In this document: positions 37,684 to 46,786 of the stretch, piece after piece
Layout: each line of letters opens with the position of its first letter
How positions within the stretch are numbered: the first letter of the stretch is position 1
Assembly (NCBI GenBank): GCA_963724535.1
Contig: CAVRVD010000009.1
Coordinates: 52,602 to 116,601 of the forward strand
Reading direction: 5' to 3'
Source of the DNA: JADJPO01 sp963724535
GTDB taxonomy: Bacteria; Actinomycetota; Actinomycetes; Actinomycetales; Kineosporiaceae
DNA: 64,000 nt
Notes under the pieces: generated by a model
Database searches by the model: none
What the model was told of the DNA's origin: nothing
The model's input: only the letters and a program-made list of their open reading frames with translations
Made by a program: the position numbers and the translations under genes

Positions 37684-38490
37684 ATGAGCGAGCGACAGTG
37701 GCGGATCGGCCAGGTGGCACAGGCGACCGGGCTGAGCGTGCGCACCCTGCGGTACTACGAGGAACAGGGACTCGTGGTGCCGTCCGGGCGCCTCGACGGG
37801 GGACATCGGGTGTACTCCTTGGACGACGTGGAGCGCCTGTACCGGGTGTGTGTATTGCGCCGCCTCGGTCGTCCGGTCGCCGACATCCCGTCGCTGCTCG
37901 GACAGCCGGATGATCTGACGGACTGGGTGAACCAGCACCTCGCTGATCTCGACACGCGACTGGCAGCCATGGGACGTGAGCGGGACCGGGTGCTGGCGGC
38001 CCGTCGGACACTCGCCGAGGCTGCGGTGTCCGACCGGGAGCTGATGGCCCTGCTCGACGGCATCGGTGACGCGGACTGCGCGGCCCTGCAGCGCATCACC
38101 GTGCTCGTCTACGACGACATCGAGGCCGCCCACGACTTCCTGGTCACCGTGTTCGGGTTCAGCCCGGGCGAACTGGTACGCGACGACGCTGGGCAGGTCG
38201 TCCATGGTGAGGTGCATGTCGGCGACGGCGTCGTCTGGCTGCACCCCGTGGCAGCGGAGCACCGACTCGCCTCCCCGCGCACGCTCGGGGCGAGCACGCA
38301 CTGCATGGCCGTCATCGTCGACGACGTGGACCGGCACTGCGAACGGACCCGCTCGGCCGGTGCGGTCATCATGGGCGAGCCCCGCAACGAGCCCTACGGC
38401 TACCGCGAGTACGACGCCCTTGACTGCGAGGGTGGGTACTGGTCGTTCATGACCCCACTAGAGATCACCGAGGCAGGAGACACCCCGTGA
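37684..38490 (+). CDS. MerR regulator with C-terminal glyoxalase-like domain
   Basis: A 268-residue fusion. The N-terminal MerR winged helix (WRIGQVAQATGLSVRTLRYY) is followed by a coiled dimerisation helix (LADLDTRLAAMGRERD) and, from about residue 140, a VOC domain (ITVLVYDDIEAAHDFLVTVF and EYDALDCEGGYWSF). The VOC part may sense a ligand. Start ATG at 37684. Its stop overlaps the GTG of a second, truncated VOC frame (38487), so it once headed a two-gene operon. Confidence 0.87.
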   Translation: MSERQWRIGQVAQATGLSVRTLRYYEEQGLVVPSGRLDGGHRVYSLDDVERLYRVCVLRRLGRPVADIPSLLGQPDDLTDWVNQHLADLDTRLAAMGRERDRVLAARRTLAEAAVSDRELMALLDGIGDADCAALQRITVLVYDDIEAAHDFLVTVFGFSPGELVRDDAGQVVHGEVHVGDGVVWLHPVAAEHRLASPRTLGASTHCMAVIVDDVDRHCERTRSAGAVIMGEPRNEPYGYREYDALDCEGGYWSFMTPLEITEAGDTP

Positions 38491-38603
38491 GCATCCCCGC
38501 CTACATCTGCGTGGCCGACGCCCGCGCGGCCATCGACTGGTACGTCACGGCGCTCGGCGCAAGGGTGACCTTCGAGCCGATCATCATGAACGACGGCCGG
38601 TGC
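38487..38603 (+). pseudogene. Truncated VOC/PhnB-like protein
   Basis: GTG 38487 begins MSIPAYICVADARAAIDWYV and TALGARVTFEPIIMNDGR, the first 40 residues of a PhnB-type glyoxalase-like protein. The homology then stops and the DNA continues into a HigA-like remnant on the other strand. The remaining two thirds are missing. It was translationally coupled to the MerR gene by a four-base overlap. Confidence 0.7.
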
Positions 38604-38706
38604 CCAGGCTCGATCCGAGTTCGTCCTTCTCGACCTCGAGGTCAAATCGGGGTTGGAGGTTCAGCCAGAACCGATCGGTCGTTCCGAAGAAGCGTGCCAA
38701 GCGCAG
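38604..38706 (-). pseudogene. HigA-type antitoxin remnant
   Basis: The minus strand encodes TALRLARFFGTTDRFWLNLQ and RFDLEVEKDELG, the C-terminal part of HigA-family XRE antitoxins (ALRLAxxFGTSxxFWLNLQxxYDLE). There is no start, helix-turn-helix or HigB partner. It is wedged between the truncated VOC gene and the end of the secreted FG-GAP protein gene, marking a deletion junction. Confidence 0.65.
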
Positions 38707-38712
38707 TGCCGG

Positions 38713-40302
38713 TTAGAAGATGGCGTTGATGCCGTTCCACCCGATGCCGATACGCACCCGCGGGAGCCACGTCCCTGATGCGCTCCGGGGGTAGAGCCAC
38801 AGGTAACCGGCGGAGTCGCGGGCCACGACGTCGGCTGTGCGGTCCCCGTTGAGATCGCCCGGGCCCAGGATGGCGGTCATGCCGTTCCAGCCGGTGCCGA
38901 TCCGCACTGGCGTGAGCCAGCCGCCGAGGCCGTCGCCGGGGTAGAGCCACAGGTCGCCCGTCGACGCCTGGCGCGCCAGCACGTCGGCTGTGCGGTCCCC
39001 GTTGAGATCGCCCGGGCCCAGGATGGCGGTCATGCCGTTCCAGCCCGTGCCGACCCGCACCGGCGTGAGCCAGCCGCCGAGGCCGTCGCCGGGGTAGAGC
39101 CACAGGTCGCCCGTCGACGCCTGGCGCGCCAGCACGTCGGCTGTCCCGTCCCCGTTGAAGTCGCCCGGGCCCACTATGGCGGTCATGCCGTTCCAGCCCG
39201 TGCCGACCCGCACTCGCGTAAGCCAACCGCCGAGGCCGTCGCCGGGGTAGAGCCACAGGTACCCGTTCGAGGGGTCCTTGGCGATGACGTCCAGGGGCCC
39301 GTCACCGTTGAAGTCACCCGGCGTCTCAAGCACGTTGAAGCTGCCCCAGCCGGTGCCGATCCGAACGCCGGAGCTGACGGTGCCGGTGCCGGTGCCGGCG
39401 TAGATCAGCAGGTCGCCGTTTGGTGCCGCCCGGGCCAGCAGGTCGTTGTTCCAGTCTCCGTTGAAGTCGCCGGTGGAGCCCGAGAGCGTCGATGCGGGTA
39501 CGGGCAGCGCGGTGAACGCGTACGGATCGCAGGTCAGGTCGTAATCCCACACGTCGTCGTACCACTGCGACAGGTAGACGTGGCCACCGGAGAAGCTCGG
39601 CGGGGTGCACCGATCGAGAGCCTCGTTGGGGTGGTCGAGCCGACCTGCGGTCGCCCAGACCGGCACGCCGGGCAGGTGCCACGACCCGGTGATGGACTGC
39701 CAGCCGCTCAGATAGGAGTACAGACCGTAGGAGAACCCGGCGTCCCGGAGTCCGCGCATCACGCCTTCGATGACGTAGCGGTTCTCGCGCTGCTGGAGGC
39801 TGGTACTTGTGGGCCACGGCTGGGCCGGGCGCGGTTCGACGTCGATCCAGACGATCGGCGGCGCGAAACCGACTGTGGTCAGGCTTGCCACCGCGAACGT
39901 CGCCTCCGCGTAGCCGACGTTGGACAGCTGCCCTGCCCTGGTGCTGGAAGCCCATGGTCCCCGCGTCCCGTACGTCGTGAGCTGGGCAGACGTCGGGAAG
40001 GCCGCCATCGTGTAGGCCTGCACGGGGACACCGTGGCCGGCCGCCCAAGCCGCCTGACTGCTCAGGCAGGGGTTCTCGGTGAACGGAAGTCCGTTGGTGA
40101 GCCCGACGATGAGGAAGTTGGTCGGCGGCGGCATCGTGTCGAGCGATCTCCCGCACTGCGGCCACGAGATGTCATGCCCATACGTGGTAGCGGTCTGGGC
40201 GGGCTGAGCCGGTGCCACCAGGGCGGTTGCGGCCAGCGCGAGGACGCCGGCACATCCCAGCAGATGTCGCCACGGAGCGCAGGGCGAGCTGACGAGAGAC
40301 AT
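38713..40302 (-). CDS. Secreted GH25-like protein with FG-GAP repeats
   Basis: About 529 residues. A signal peptide (LLGCAGVLALAATALVAPAQ) leads to a glycoside-hydrolase-like TIM-barrel module (TYGHDISWPQCG, PPIVWIDVEPRPAQPW, YGLYSYLSGWQSI) resembling GH25/DUF1906 lysozyme-like domains. The D-x-E in WIDVEP is a candidate catalytic pair. The C-terminal half has five FG-GAP/VCBS-type repeats (GDFNGDGTADVLAR, GDLNGDRTADVLAR), calcium-binding propeller blades. Start ATG 40302. It is probably a secreted wall-active or adhesive protein. Confidence 0.8.
   Translation of the reverse strand: MSLVSSPCAPWRHLLGCAGVLALAATALVAPAQPAQTATTYGHDISWPQCGRSLDTMPPPTNFLIVGLTNGLPFTENPCLSSQAAWAAGHGVPVQAYTMAAFPTSAQLTTYGTRGPWASSTRAGQLSNVGYAEATFAVASLTTVGFAPPIVWIDVEPRPAQPWPTSTSLQQRENRYVIEGVMRGLRDAGFSYGLYSYLSGWQSITGSWHLPGVPVWATAGRLDHPNEALDRCTPPSFSGGHVYLSQWYDDVWDYDLTCDPYAFTALPVPASTLSGSTGDFNGDWNNDLLARAAPNGDLLIYAGTGTGTVSSGVRIGTGWGSFNVLETPGDFNGDGPLDVIAKDPSNGYLWLYPGDGLGGWLTRVRVGTGWNGMTAIVGPGDFNGDGTADVLARQASTGDLWLYPGDGLGGWLTPVRVGTGWNGMTAILGPGDLNGDRTADVLARQASTGDLWLYPGDGLGGWLTPVRIGTGWNGMTAILGPGDLNGDRTADVVARDSAGYLWLYPRSASGTWLPRVRIGIGWNGINAIF
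38800..39280 (-). repeat. 153-bp tandem repeats inside the FG-GAP region
   Basis: Three units of 153 bp (51 codons) are nearly identical at the DNA level: the same bases recur at 38878, 39031 and 39184. Outer units have diverged more. The near-identity points to recent unequal crossing-over or conversion and predicts length variation between strains. Confidence 0.85.
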
Positions 40303-40307
40303 ACTGA

Positions 40308-40621
40308 TCAACGCCTTCTACGCCAGTAGATACCAAGTGCTTCGTGTTGAGAAGACACAAAGGTCTCGCGGGTCAGCCGCCCCACCGGCACCCGGCCCAG
40401 CTCGACGCCGCCGACGTCGGGCAGGACGAGCCGGTCGAACATCCGCCGGTAGAGCGCCACGGTCCGGGGGCGTCGTCCGCGGCGGCCCGGGTGGGGTGGC
40501 AGCCGCCGTCGCGGCGCTTGCCGTCCGGACCTCGGTAGCGCAGCCGCCACGTGCCGTCCTCGGTCCGGGTGATCGAGCCCCACTCGTCCCGGGTGACCTT
40601 GCGTCGTCGTGGTCGGGCCAT
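40308..40621 (-). pseudogene. Tyrosine integrase N-terminal relic
   Basis: ATG 40621 starts MARPRRRKVTRDEWGSITRT and DGTWRLRYRGPDGKRRDGG, an AP2-like arm-binding domain of actinophage/ICE integrases. A frameshift in a run of five C near 40480 leads to VALYRRMFDRLVLPDVGG and LTRETFVSSQHEA, ending at 40308. The core-binding and catalytic domains are absent. It lies about 320 bases from a tRNA-Gly 3' fragment, the normal distance between an integrase and its attachment site. Confidence 0.7.
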
Positions 40622-40940
40622 CGCGCACACCTCTCAGTAGAGAAGTGCGCCGAAACAGGCCCCGAAGACTGCGCGCCGGGAGCGAGCCGACCCTGGCGAA
40701 GGCCGGTACGTGGGGCCGGTAGGGACTGGAACGCCACGTTTCCGGCCCGTCCAGCGACCTCCAGGCCATCACAACAGGCCGCTGACCTGCAGTGATGCAC
40801 GGAGCAGGTGACGGGATCCGTCGCTTCGGTCCAGCGCTTCCTGCCTCGCGCTGACCTGCGCTCCTCCCGATTCCCGACTCGCCTGATGTCGTGACAACGG
40901 GCCGCCCCGGTGAAGCGTTGGGGCGGGCCCTTCGTCACGA

Positions 40941-40982
40941 GAGCGGGTGACGGGAATCGAACCCGCATGACCAGCTTGGAAG
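40941..40982 (-). other. tRNA-Gly 3' fragment, probable attachment-site scar
   Basis: On the minus strand these 42 bases read from CTTCCAAGCTGG (anticodon loop with TCC) through GCGGGTTCGATTCCCGT (T arm) to CACCCGCTC (acceptor 3' strand). The 5' half is replaced by unrelated sequence, so this is not a functional tRNA. Such 3' halves are left by integrases that recombine within tRNA genes. Confidence 0.75.
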
Positions 40983-41217
40983 GAACCCCTAGGGGGTATC
41001 CCTGACCTGGGCAAACCGCTTCTGAGCTGCATCAACGCACTTTGATCTTGTCCGTCGTTGTCCATCGTAGACCGTTGTCCTCCGTCCCTAGGGACCGGAT
41101 AGGGACCGGATGTGCACGTTTCTCGGGGCAGTGGTTGGGGCGGGGTGTTGGGCAGCCGTCGGCTGCGTTCTGTCGGTGCGATGCTGCACACTGGCAAGGA
41201 GGGCAAGGAGGTGGATG

Positions 41218-41421
41218 ATGACCGAACCGGAAGCCGTGGCGCACACCCGACGAGTCATGGCCCCGCGTCGTCCCTCGCTTGAAGAGCAGGCACGAGCACG
41301 GGGCACTCGGCCGATCGATTCAGCCGACACCTACGCGCTGGAGGGCGTCTGGGAGTCCGACGACGAGGTCGAGGAGTTCATCGAGTTCACCTACGCATCC
41401 CGTCGGGTTGATGGTGCCTGA
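41218..41421 (+). CDS. vapB: VapB-like antitoxin
   Basis: A 67-residue acidic protein ending DTYALEGVWESDDEVEEFIE, a pattern seen in actinobacterial antitoxins paired with PIN toxins. An AAGGAGGTGG site lies just before the ATG pair at 41215/41218; 41218 has the better spacing. The 3' end overlaps the PIN toxin start. It is assigned as antitoxin by size, charge, order and overlap; its DNA-binding fold is not obvious. Confidence 0.72.
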   Translation: MTEPEAVAHTRRVMAPRRPSLEEQARARGTRPIDSADTYALEGVWESDDEVEEFIEFTYASRRVDGA

Positions 41422-41836
41422 CACTGGCGAGTTCGTTGTCCTGGATACTGACGTCGTATCGCGGTTGCACAAGCGAACGCTTCCCGCGTCGTTGTTGCGA
41501 CGCGTATCGGGGATGTCACCCTGCATCACCTTCGTCACGTTGGCCGAGTTGGAGCAGTGGGTCATTCTGCGCGATTGGGGTCCGGCGCGACGTGCGGGTT
41601 TGGAGCGCTGGCTCGACGGCATTCCCCGTTTGGGCTACGACGACGAGGTCGCTCGCATCTGGGGTCGGCTCTCAGCCGAAGGGCGCCGGCTCGGGCGGTC
41701 GTTGCCCGCCAACGACACCTGGAACGCAGCATGCTGCCTTGCGGAGGGCGTTCCCTTGACGACTCTGAACGTGAAGGACTACAGCGATATCGCAGAGCGC
41801 AGCGGTCTTCGGCTGATCACCATCGATGGGTTCTGA
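41411..41836 (+). CDS. vapC: VapC-like PIN-domain toxin
   Basis: A 141-residue PIN-domain RNase toxin. FVVLDTDVVSRLHKR supplies the first acidic residue, TLAELEQWV the Glu, and LPANDTWNAACCLAEGVPLT the ND motif, followed by TLNVKDYSDI. These give the Mg-binding acidic cluster. ATG 41411 overlaps the antitoxin frame; a GTG at 41414 is also possible. The pair looks intact and is one of the few undamaged modules in this island. Confidence 0.88.
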   Translation: MVPDTGEFVVLDTDVVSRLHKRTLPASLLRRVSGMSPCITFVTLAELEQWVILRDWGPARRAGLERWLDGIPRLGYDDEVARIWGRLSAEGRRLGRSLPANDTWNAACCLAEGVPLTTLNVKDYSDIAERSGLRLITIDGF

Positions 41837-41966
41837 TGCTTACGTCCAGCGGTCGATCGTTGGGCTCATCAGGTTGCGAGCCTGACGTGGCGGATCGGCC
41901 GCGGTCAGCCGCAGGTTATGCGCCTGTGAGGTCCACGGCACCTCACCGCTGGCGCGACGGCTGCAG

Positions 41967-42233
41967 GTGCACGCCGGGGAAGTCCGGCGACTGGTCGCCG
42001 CCGCCGGCGGGGGCAGCATGAGGGTCTTCGGGTCTGTGGCGACGGGGGAAGTCCATGACTGTTCAGACGTCGACCTCGTGTTCACCATGGTTGCGCCGCT
42101 GAGCCTGATGGAGCTGGCCCGACTGGAAGATCGGATCGGTGATCTCGTGGAGGCCCGGGTCGATCTGGTTCCAGAGTCGGCGCTCCGGCCGGACCTGCGC
42201 GATCGCATTCTGGCCGAGGCCGTCCCGCTGTGA
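41967..42233 (+). CDS. MNT-domain nucleotidyltransferase, orphan
   Basis: An 88-residue minimal nucleotidyltransferase: MRVFGSVATGEVHDCSDVDL has the GSxxxGx(n)DxD catalytic motif, and the C-terminus ARVDLVPESALRPDLRDRIL is typical of MNT antitoxins. Such proteins AMPylate or otherwise inactivate HEPN RNase toxins. GTG 41967 is the likely start. No HEPN gene follows; about 60 unclear codons (AQYDDAGCDRAEH) precede the relaxase end, so the partner seems lost. Confidence 0.75.
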   Translation: MHAGEVRRLVAAAGGGSMRVFGSVATGEVHDCSDVDLVFTMVAPLSLMELARLEDRIGDLVEARVDLVPESALRPDLRDRILAEAVPL

Positions 42234-42351
42234 CGGCTGCCCAGGGATGGTCACGTCCGAGGTGGAGCACTTCTGGCACAGTACGACGACGCCGGGTGTG
42301 ACCGCGCCGAGCACTCGCGACCGCGCCGGGTGGGCTATGCCTTTCGAGTTG

Positions 42352-45139
42352 TCAGTACCCGATCGTCGGACCCATCGGCCCAGGGCAAGGCTCCGCTGCC
42401 GGGCTGGGATCCGGGTGGTGCCAATCGATTTCGTGCTGTGCGAACCGGATGGCGTCGTGGTGTTCGGTGGCGGAGAGTTCGGCGCCGGTGGTGGTGAGAA
42501 CGCGGTCGAGGATGTCGCGGCCGGTCGGTGCGGTGGCCGGGTCCGGACCACGGCGGTGCGTCTCGGCAGCGGCGGTGTCCGTGGGCACGTAGGCGTAGTT
42601 GGCGTGCCGTCCGCGGGTGAGGGCGACGTAGAGGTGTTCGCGGGTCATGCCTCCGTCGGGGCCGCAGGTGAGGGTGTGGCTGGTGTCGGCGGTGGCGCCT
42701 TGGGCGCGGTGCACGGTAGTGGCGTAGCCGAGGTGGACGTGTTCGGTGACGTACTCCCGCGGCAGGACGACGAGGTCGGGCCGGCGCATCCAGGTCCGGG
42801 GCTGGCCGACCGGGCCCAAGAGTGACTGGGCGGGGATGGCGTACAGGTCGCCGCCACCGGGGTGGGCGTGGACGACGGTCCAGGCGTCGCCGTTGCGGAC
42901 GTGGCGTCCGGTGCGGTCGGTCAGGGCGCGGGCGTTGAGCCGGGTGATGATCCGGTCCCCGACGCCGGCGGTGGTCCCGTCCCGCAGCACGATGCCCTCG
43001 GACGCGACGTGGCCGGTGAGGATGCGGTCGGTGCGGGCTCTGCCGTTCAGGGTGGTGACGGTCTCGCCGTCGGCGGCGAGGAGCAGGCTGTCCAGTCCGG
43101 CCTGGGTGTCGGCGTGCCAGGCCGAGTACGCGGCCTCGACCATCTCCTCGTGCGGGCCGTCGTGGAGGCGGCCATGCGCCGCGTAGGTGTCCAGGGCGGT
43201 CGGGTCGCCGTGGCGCAGTACGCGGGTGGCGTGGGCTTCCCAGCGGTGGTGGAAGCGCCACAGGGCGGCGAGTTCGGCGGCGGGGGTGCGGCGGGCGAGC
43301 AGGCCGAAGGCGCCGCCGGCTTCGACGGCGGCGAGTTGGTGGTGGTCTCCGACCAGGAGCACCTTGGCGTCGGCGGCGATGGCGTGGCCGGTGATGGCGG
43401 CCAGGTGTGGGGTGGAGGCCAGGGAGGCTTCGTCGACGATGACCAGCCGCCCGGGCCAGGTCAGGGCGGTGCGGGCGTGGGGGTCGTGGAGCCATTTCGC
43501 GGTGTTCTCACAGCTGATGCCGAGGGAGCGGGCGAGGACGTCGGCTGTGGCCGCGGACGGTGCCAGGCCGATGACGGACCCGGCGCCGTGGGTGGCGTGC
43601 CAGGCCCTTGTGAGGGCGCGGAGCAGGGTGGTCTTTCCGGTGCCGGCGGGTCCAACGATGACCTCGACGCGGCGTCCGGAGGTGGCGGTCTGGGTCAGGG
43701 CGGCGGCCTGGTCGACGGCCAGCCCGTCGACATGCCGGTCCGGGACGTCGGCGGTCGGCGCAGTGACGTCCCTGGCGGCGTCCAGGAGGCGGGTCTCGGC
43801 GTCCAGGACGGCGCGGCTGGTCCACCGCACCCGATCCCGCGCACAGGCATCCAGCGCTTCCAGGCCGGCTGGGTCGTGCAGCGGGACGCACAACGATTCG
43901 GCGGCGGTGACGAGTTGGTCGAGGGCGGCGACCCGCACGGCGGACATGGGGAAGCGGTGGGTCTTCAAGGCTCGGGCGGCCTCGGCGGTCAGGTTCCACC
44001 TCGTCCACGTCGAGCGGCGCCGCGCGACCGCGGTCACGACCGCGGCGGCCAGGTCCTCCACGAACGGCCCCGCGCCGGGGCCAGGCCCGCTGCTGGTGGG
44101 AGCGTCGTCCAGGGTTCTGTCCAGGCCCCTGGCACGAGGGCTGGCAAGGGCTGTGTCCACGACGTCGGACGGCGTCCGGCCGGACGCCGCGGCGCGGTCG
44201 GCCCACTTGGCTTGGAGTTGGGTGAGGGGGTGGACGGTCTTGGCCGGGCGGGTCGCCAACGTCGCGGTCTGGCGGAGTCGGATGGTCTCGACCTGGGTCG
44301 GGGTCCGGCCGTGGCTGGCCTCGAACGCGGTCAGGGCCTCGACCATGGCCGCGTCGATCCGCGCCGCCCGGGTCGAGAAGGCGGCGAGGAGGTCGTCGCT
44401 GATCCCGTCGAGCTCGAAGACCGGGGCCCGGCGCGGGCCGCGCTCGCGTCACGAGAACGCCACCGGCAGAGCCGCGCTCAAACGGTCGGCCAGGAGCCCG
44501 TCGTACAGCTCGGAGAACCCGACCGCTCCGGCGTGCAGGGCGCGGGCGTCGATCGCCCGCCACCGCCCGTCGACGCCCTGAACGCGGTTCGCCACCACGA
44601 GGTGGGTATGCAGATGCGGGTCGTGCGCGCGGGAGTCGTAGTGGTCGAACGCGGCCGCGACCGCACCCCGGGTGCCCATCGACACGGCGCCGCCGTGCCC
44701 GGTCCGCGTGGTCAACGCCCGGGCCTCGATATGCGCCAGGACATCGCCGACGGCGCCGTGGTGGGCGGTCTGGACCGCGACCCGGACGTCGCTGGTGCCG
44801 AGGGCCCACAGGACGCTGACCGACTTCGGGACGGTGAACGTCAGGTCAAACCCCGCGACCCCGTTGCGGGGCATGCCCCGGCCCAGCAGCCGCCCCGACA
44901 CCGGGTCGACCGCGGCGCCGAACACTGCCGTCATCGCCGCCCCCCACCACCGACCCAGGCGGCAACCCGGCGCCGCCCCCGAGGCCGGCCAGCCCTGTAC
45001 CGAGCCAACGGCCGGGCGGGTTCCCCGACGCCTGGTAGTACCCCGACAGCCCGGTAGGGAAGGCCGCGTCGCCGGTTGCGGTGTGCCGCAGCAGGTACCG
45101 GAACCCCGACCCCGTCGACAGCCGATGCAGAGACATCAC
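42352..45139 (-). pseudogene. TrwC/TraA-type conjugative relaxase-helicase, broken
   Basis: A MobF relaxase: start MMSLHRLSTGSGFRYLLR at 45139 with the YY nicking region (LSGYYQASGNPPGRWLG). A frameshift near 44940 leads to FDLTFTVPKSVSVLWALG and the metal-binding HDPHLHTHLVVANRV. TGA at 44449-44451 stands where relatives have Trp. The same frame then continues through the helicase with Walker A GPAGTGKTTLLRAL, LVIVDEASLAS (Walker B) and VHRAQGATAD to 42352. It marks a former conjugative or mobilisable element; with two lesions it is inactive. The C-terminus also looks short for the family. Confidence 0.85.
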
Positions 45140-46181
45140 ATACAGGAAGTAGTCATGGCAAGGGGGGCAACACGGTCAACGGCACTCAGGTGCAAGAAGC
45201 GTGCTGACTGTTGGAGGAGGCGACAAGGCGGAGGAATCCAGAGTCCACGCTGTCGCTGCGAACCGGATCGAGTCCGGGCTCAGGTCGTGATGCGAGCCCC
45301 GGCTGGTGTCGATGGCCATGGCGGTGAACCTGGTCGACGAGGGCTGCACCGGCAGGTTCATAGCCCGTGGCTTGGTGCTCGAGGACGCCAGACACGGGCC
45401 GCAGTTGAGCCTCGGCATGGTGGGCTGTCACACCCGCCGACGTGTTCGGGCCCGAACGTGGTCGGCTGGTCCTGGGACGCCGTGCCGCACACAGCCCAGA
45501 GCGGCACCCGATACGGTCAGTACCGGCTGGTGGGTCGCTTCGATGGTGTGCGGTTCACCCTGACCGAGCCGGCCAAGTGCACCCGGCGGTCGTCCGGGCG
45601 ACCACGCAGCAGCAGGCCGACCTCGATGTCCGGTACGGCTCGGGCGTGGTCGATCTAATCGGCGTCCTGACCCCGATTGACGCGCCCCCACAAACGCAGG
45701 GTGACCTATAGGTCAGGCTTGGCGCCGTACGTGTGGTGCTCGGGCTCCTGCCTGGCAGACTCCCCGTGTGGATGATCGGGAGCCCGGGCAGTCCACGAAC
45801 GCTGGGCGGCTCGACGGAGCCCGTGACAAGATCATCCGAACTACCGCGAAGAGTGGTACGCCCAGCAGTACGGTGGATGTCTTTCTTGGCTGGCTCTCGG
45901 AGGCGAGCTGGGGGCAACTGGGGAGTCTGCTCTGCGCGGTCGTCGCCCTACGACGGCGTCATGCGATTCGAACATGACGGCTGTGACCATTTCGCCGAGG
46001 ACGCTCAAGGGTTCGGAATTACGCGCGAGTAGCACGCGCATCGCCATGATGGTGCGCTCCGCGCACAGCGGCAGATGAGGGCGGATGCGGGTTGGTTGGA
46101 ATGAGGCCACAATGTTGTTTCGCCCAAAGGCTGACGGCGCTGACCCCGTCCTGGCGGCTGGGCGTCCGACAGGCAGACAGC
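45140..46181. other. Degenerate stretch between relaxase and UPF0158 gene
   Basis: About 1 kb without a supported complete gene. On the plus strand near 45455-45590 a segment (VVGWSWDAVPHTAQSGTRYG ... LVGRFDGVRFTLTEPAK) resembles the middle of small secreted actinobacterial proteins of unknown function, cut at both ends. A minus-strand piece near 45980-46050 (MAMRVLLARNSEPLSVLG) is too short to assign. Confidence 0.4.
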
Positions 46182-46652
46182 TTACGGCAGGTCCGGTTCC
46201 GGATGCTCGGTGAGGAAGTTCTGGGCTTGCGTCTCGTCGACGATGTCATTGTCGACGAGCCATTCCACGGCACGCCGCTGCGCGCGGGCGTCACGGAAGG
46301 CGTACCAGACCGGCAGCAGTTCCGGGTATTCCTCGTGGAGTTCGTCCTTGAACCGTCGGAACGCCCCTTTCCCTCGGATCGCTCGGGCGAATCGGCGTCC
46401 TGCGCGCTCGTCGCTGATCCCGTCAGCGAAGTCGGCCATGTCCTGATACCACACGTACGACGGCAGCGGATGAATCCCGATCAGATCAACCTCGTCCAGG
46501 TCGACGGGATGTTCCCCGTCGATTCCGCCGTCCTCGGTCCACAGTGAGATCTTGCCGCTGTCCGGATCGATCAGCCAGTGATGGTCGTAGCCGTTCTGGT
46601 CGCCCAGTGCCATCGCCAGCTCTTCGAGGTCCACCGCACTCAAGTCGATCAT
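46182..46652 (-). CDS. UPF0158 family protein
   Basis: A 156-residue protein with the UPF0158 pattern: early DHHWLIDPDSGKISLW, central MADFADGISDERAGRRFARA and RGKGAFRRFKDEL, then PVWYAFRDARAQRRAVEWL. Biochemical function unknown. ATG 46652 follows GGGAGCGAAG; the frame is open upstream but composition changes. It sits downstream of the 374-residue hypothetical gene on the same strand, 135 bases apart. Confidence 0.85.
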   Translation of the reverse strand: MIDLSAVDLEELAMALGDQNGYDHHWLIDPDSGKISLWTEDGGIDGEHPVDLDEVDLIGIHPLPSYVWYQDMADFADGISDERAGRRFARAIRGKGAFRRFKDELHEEYPELLPVWYAFRDARAQRRAVEWLVDNDIVDETQAQNFLTEHPEPDLP

Positions 46653-46786
46653 CTTCGCTCCCGGCACGATCGATACCGTCTGACGGTACCGGCCATCGCG
46701 TGGCGCTTCGCGGCTCGAGCTCGTGCACCGCGCCCAGGGGGCGCCCGCCCGGCGGCCCTGCCCGAGCCGGCGACCGGGCGTGGCGC

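Noticed and set aside
38800..39280. CRISPR-like or noncoding satellite repeat
   Set aside because: The 153-bp period is an exact multiple of three inside an intact secreted-protein gene and encodes FG-GAP units.
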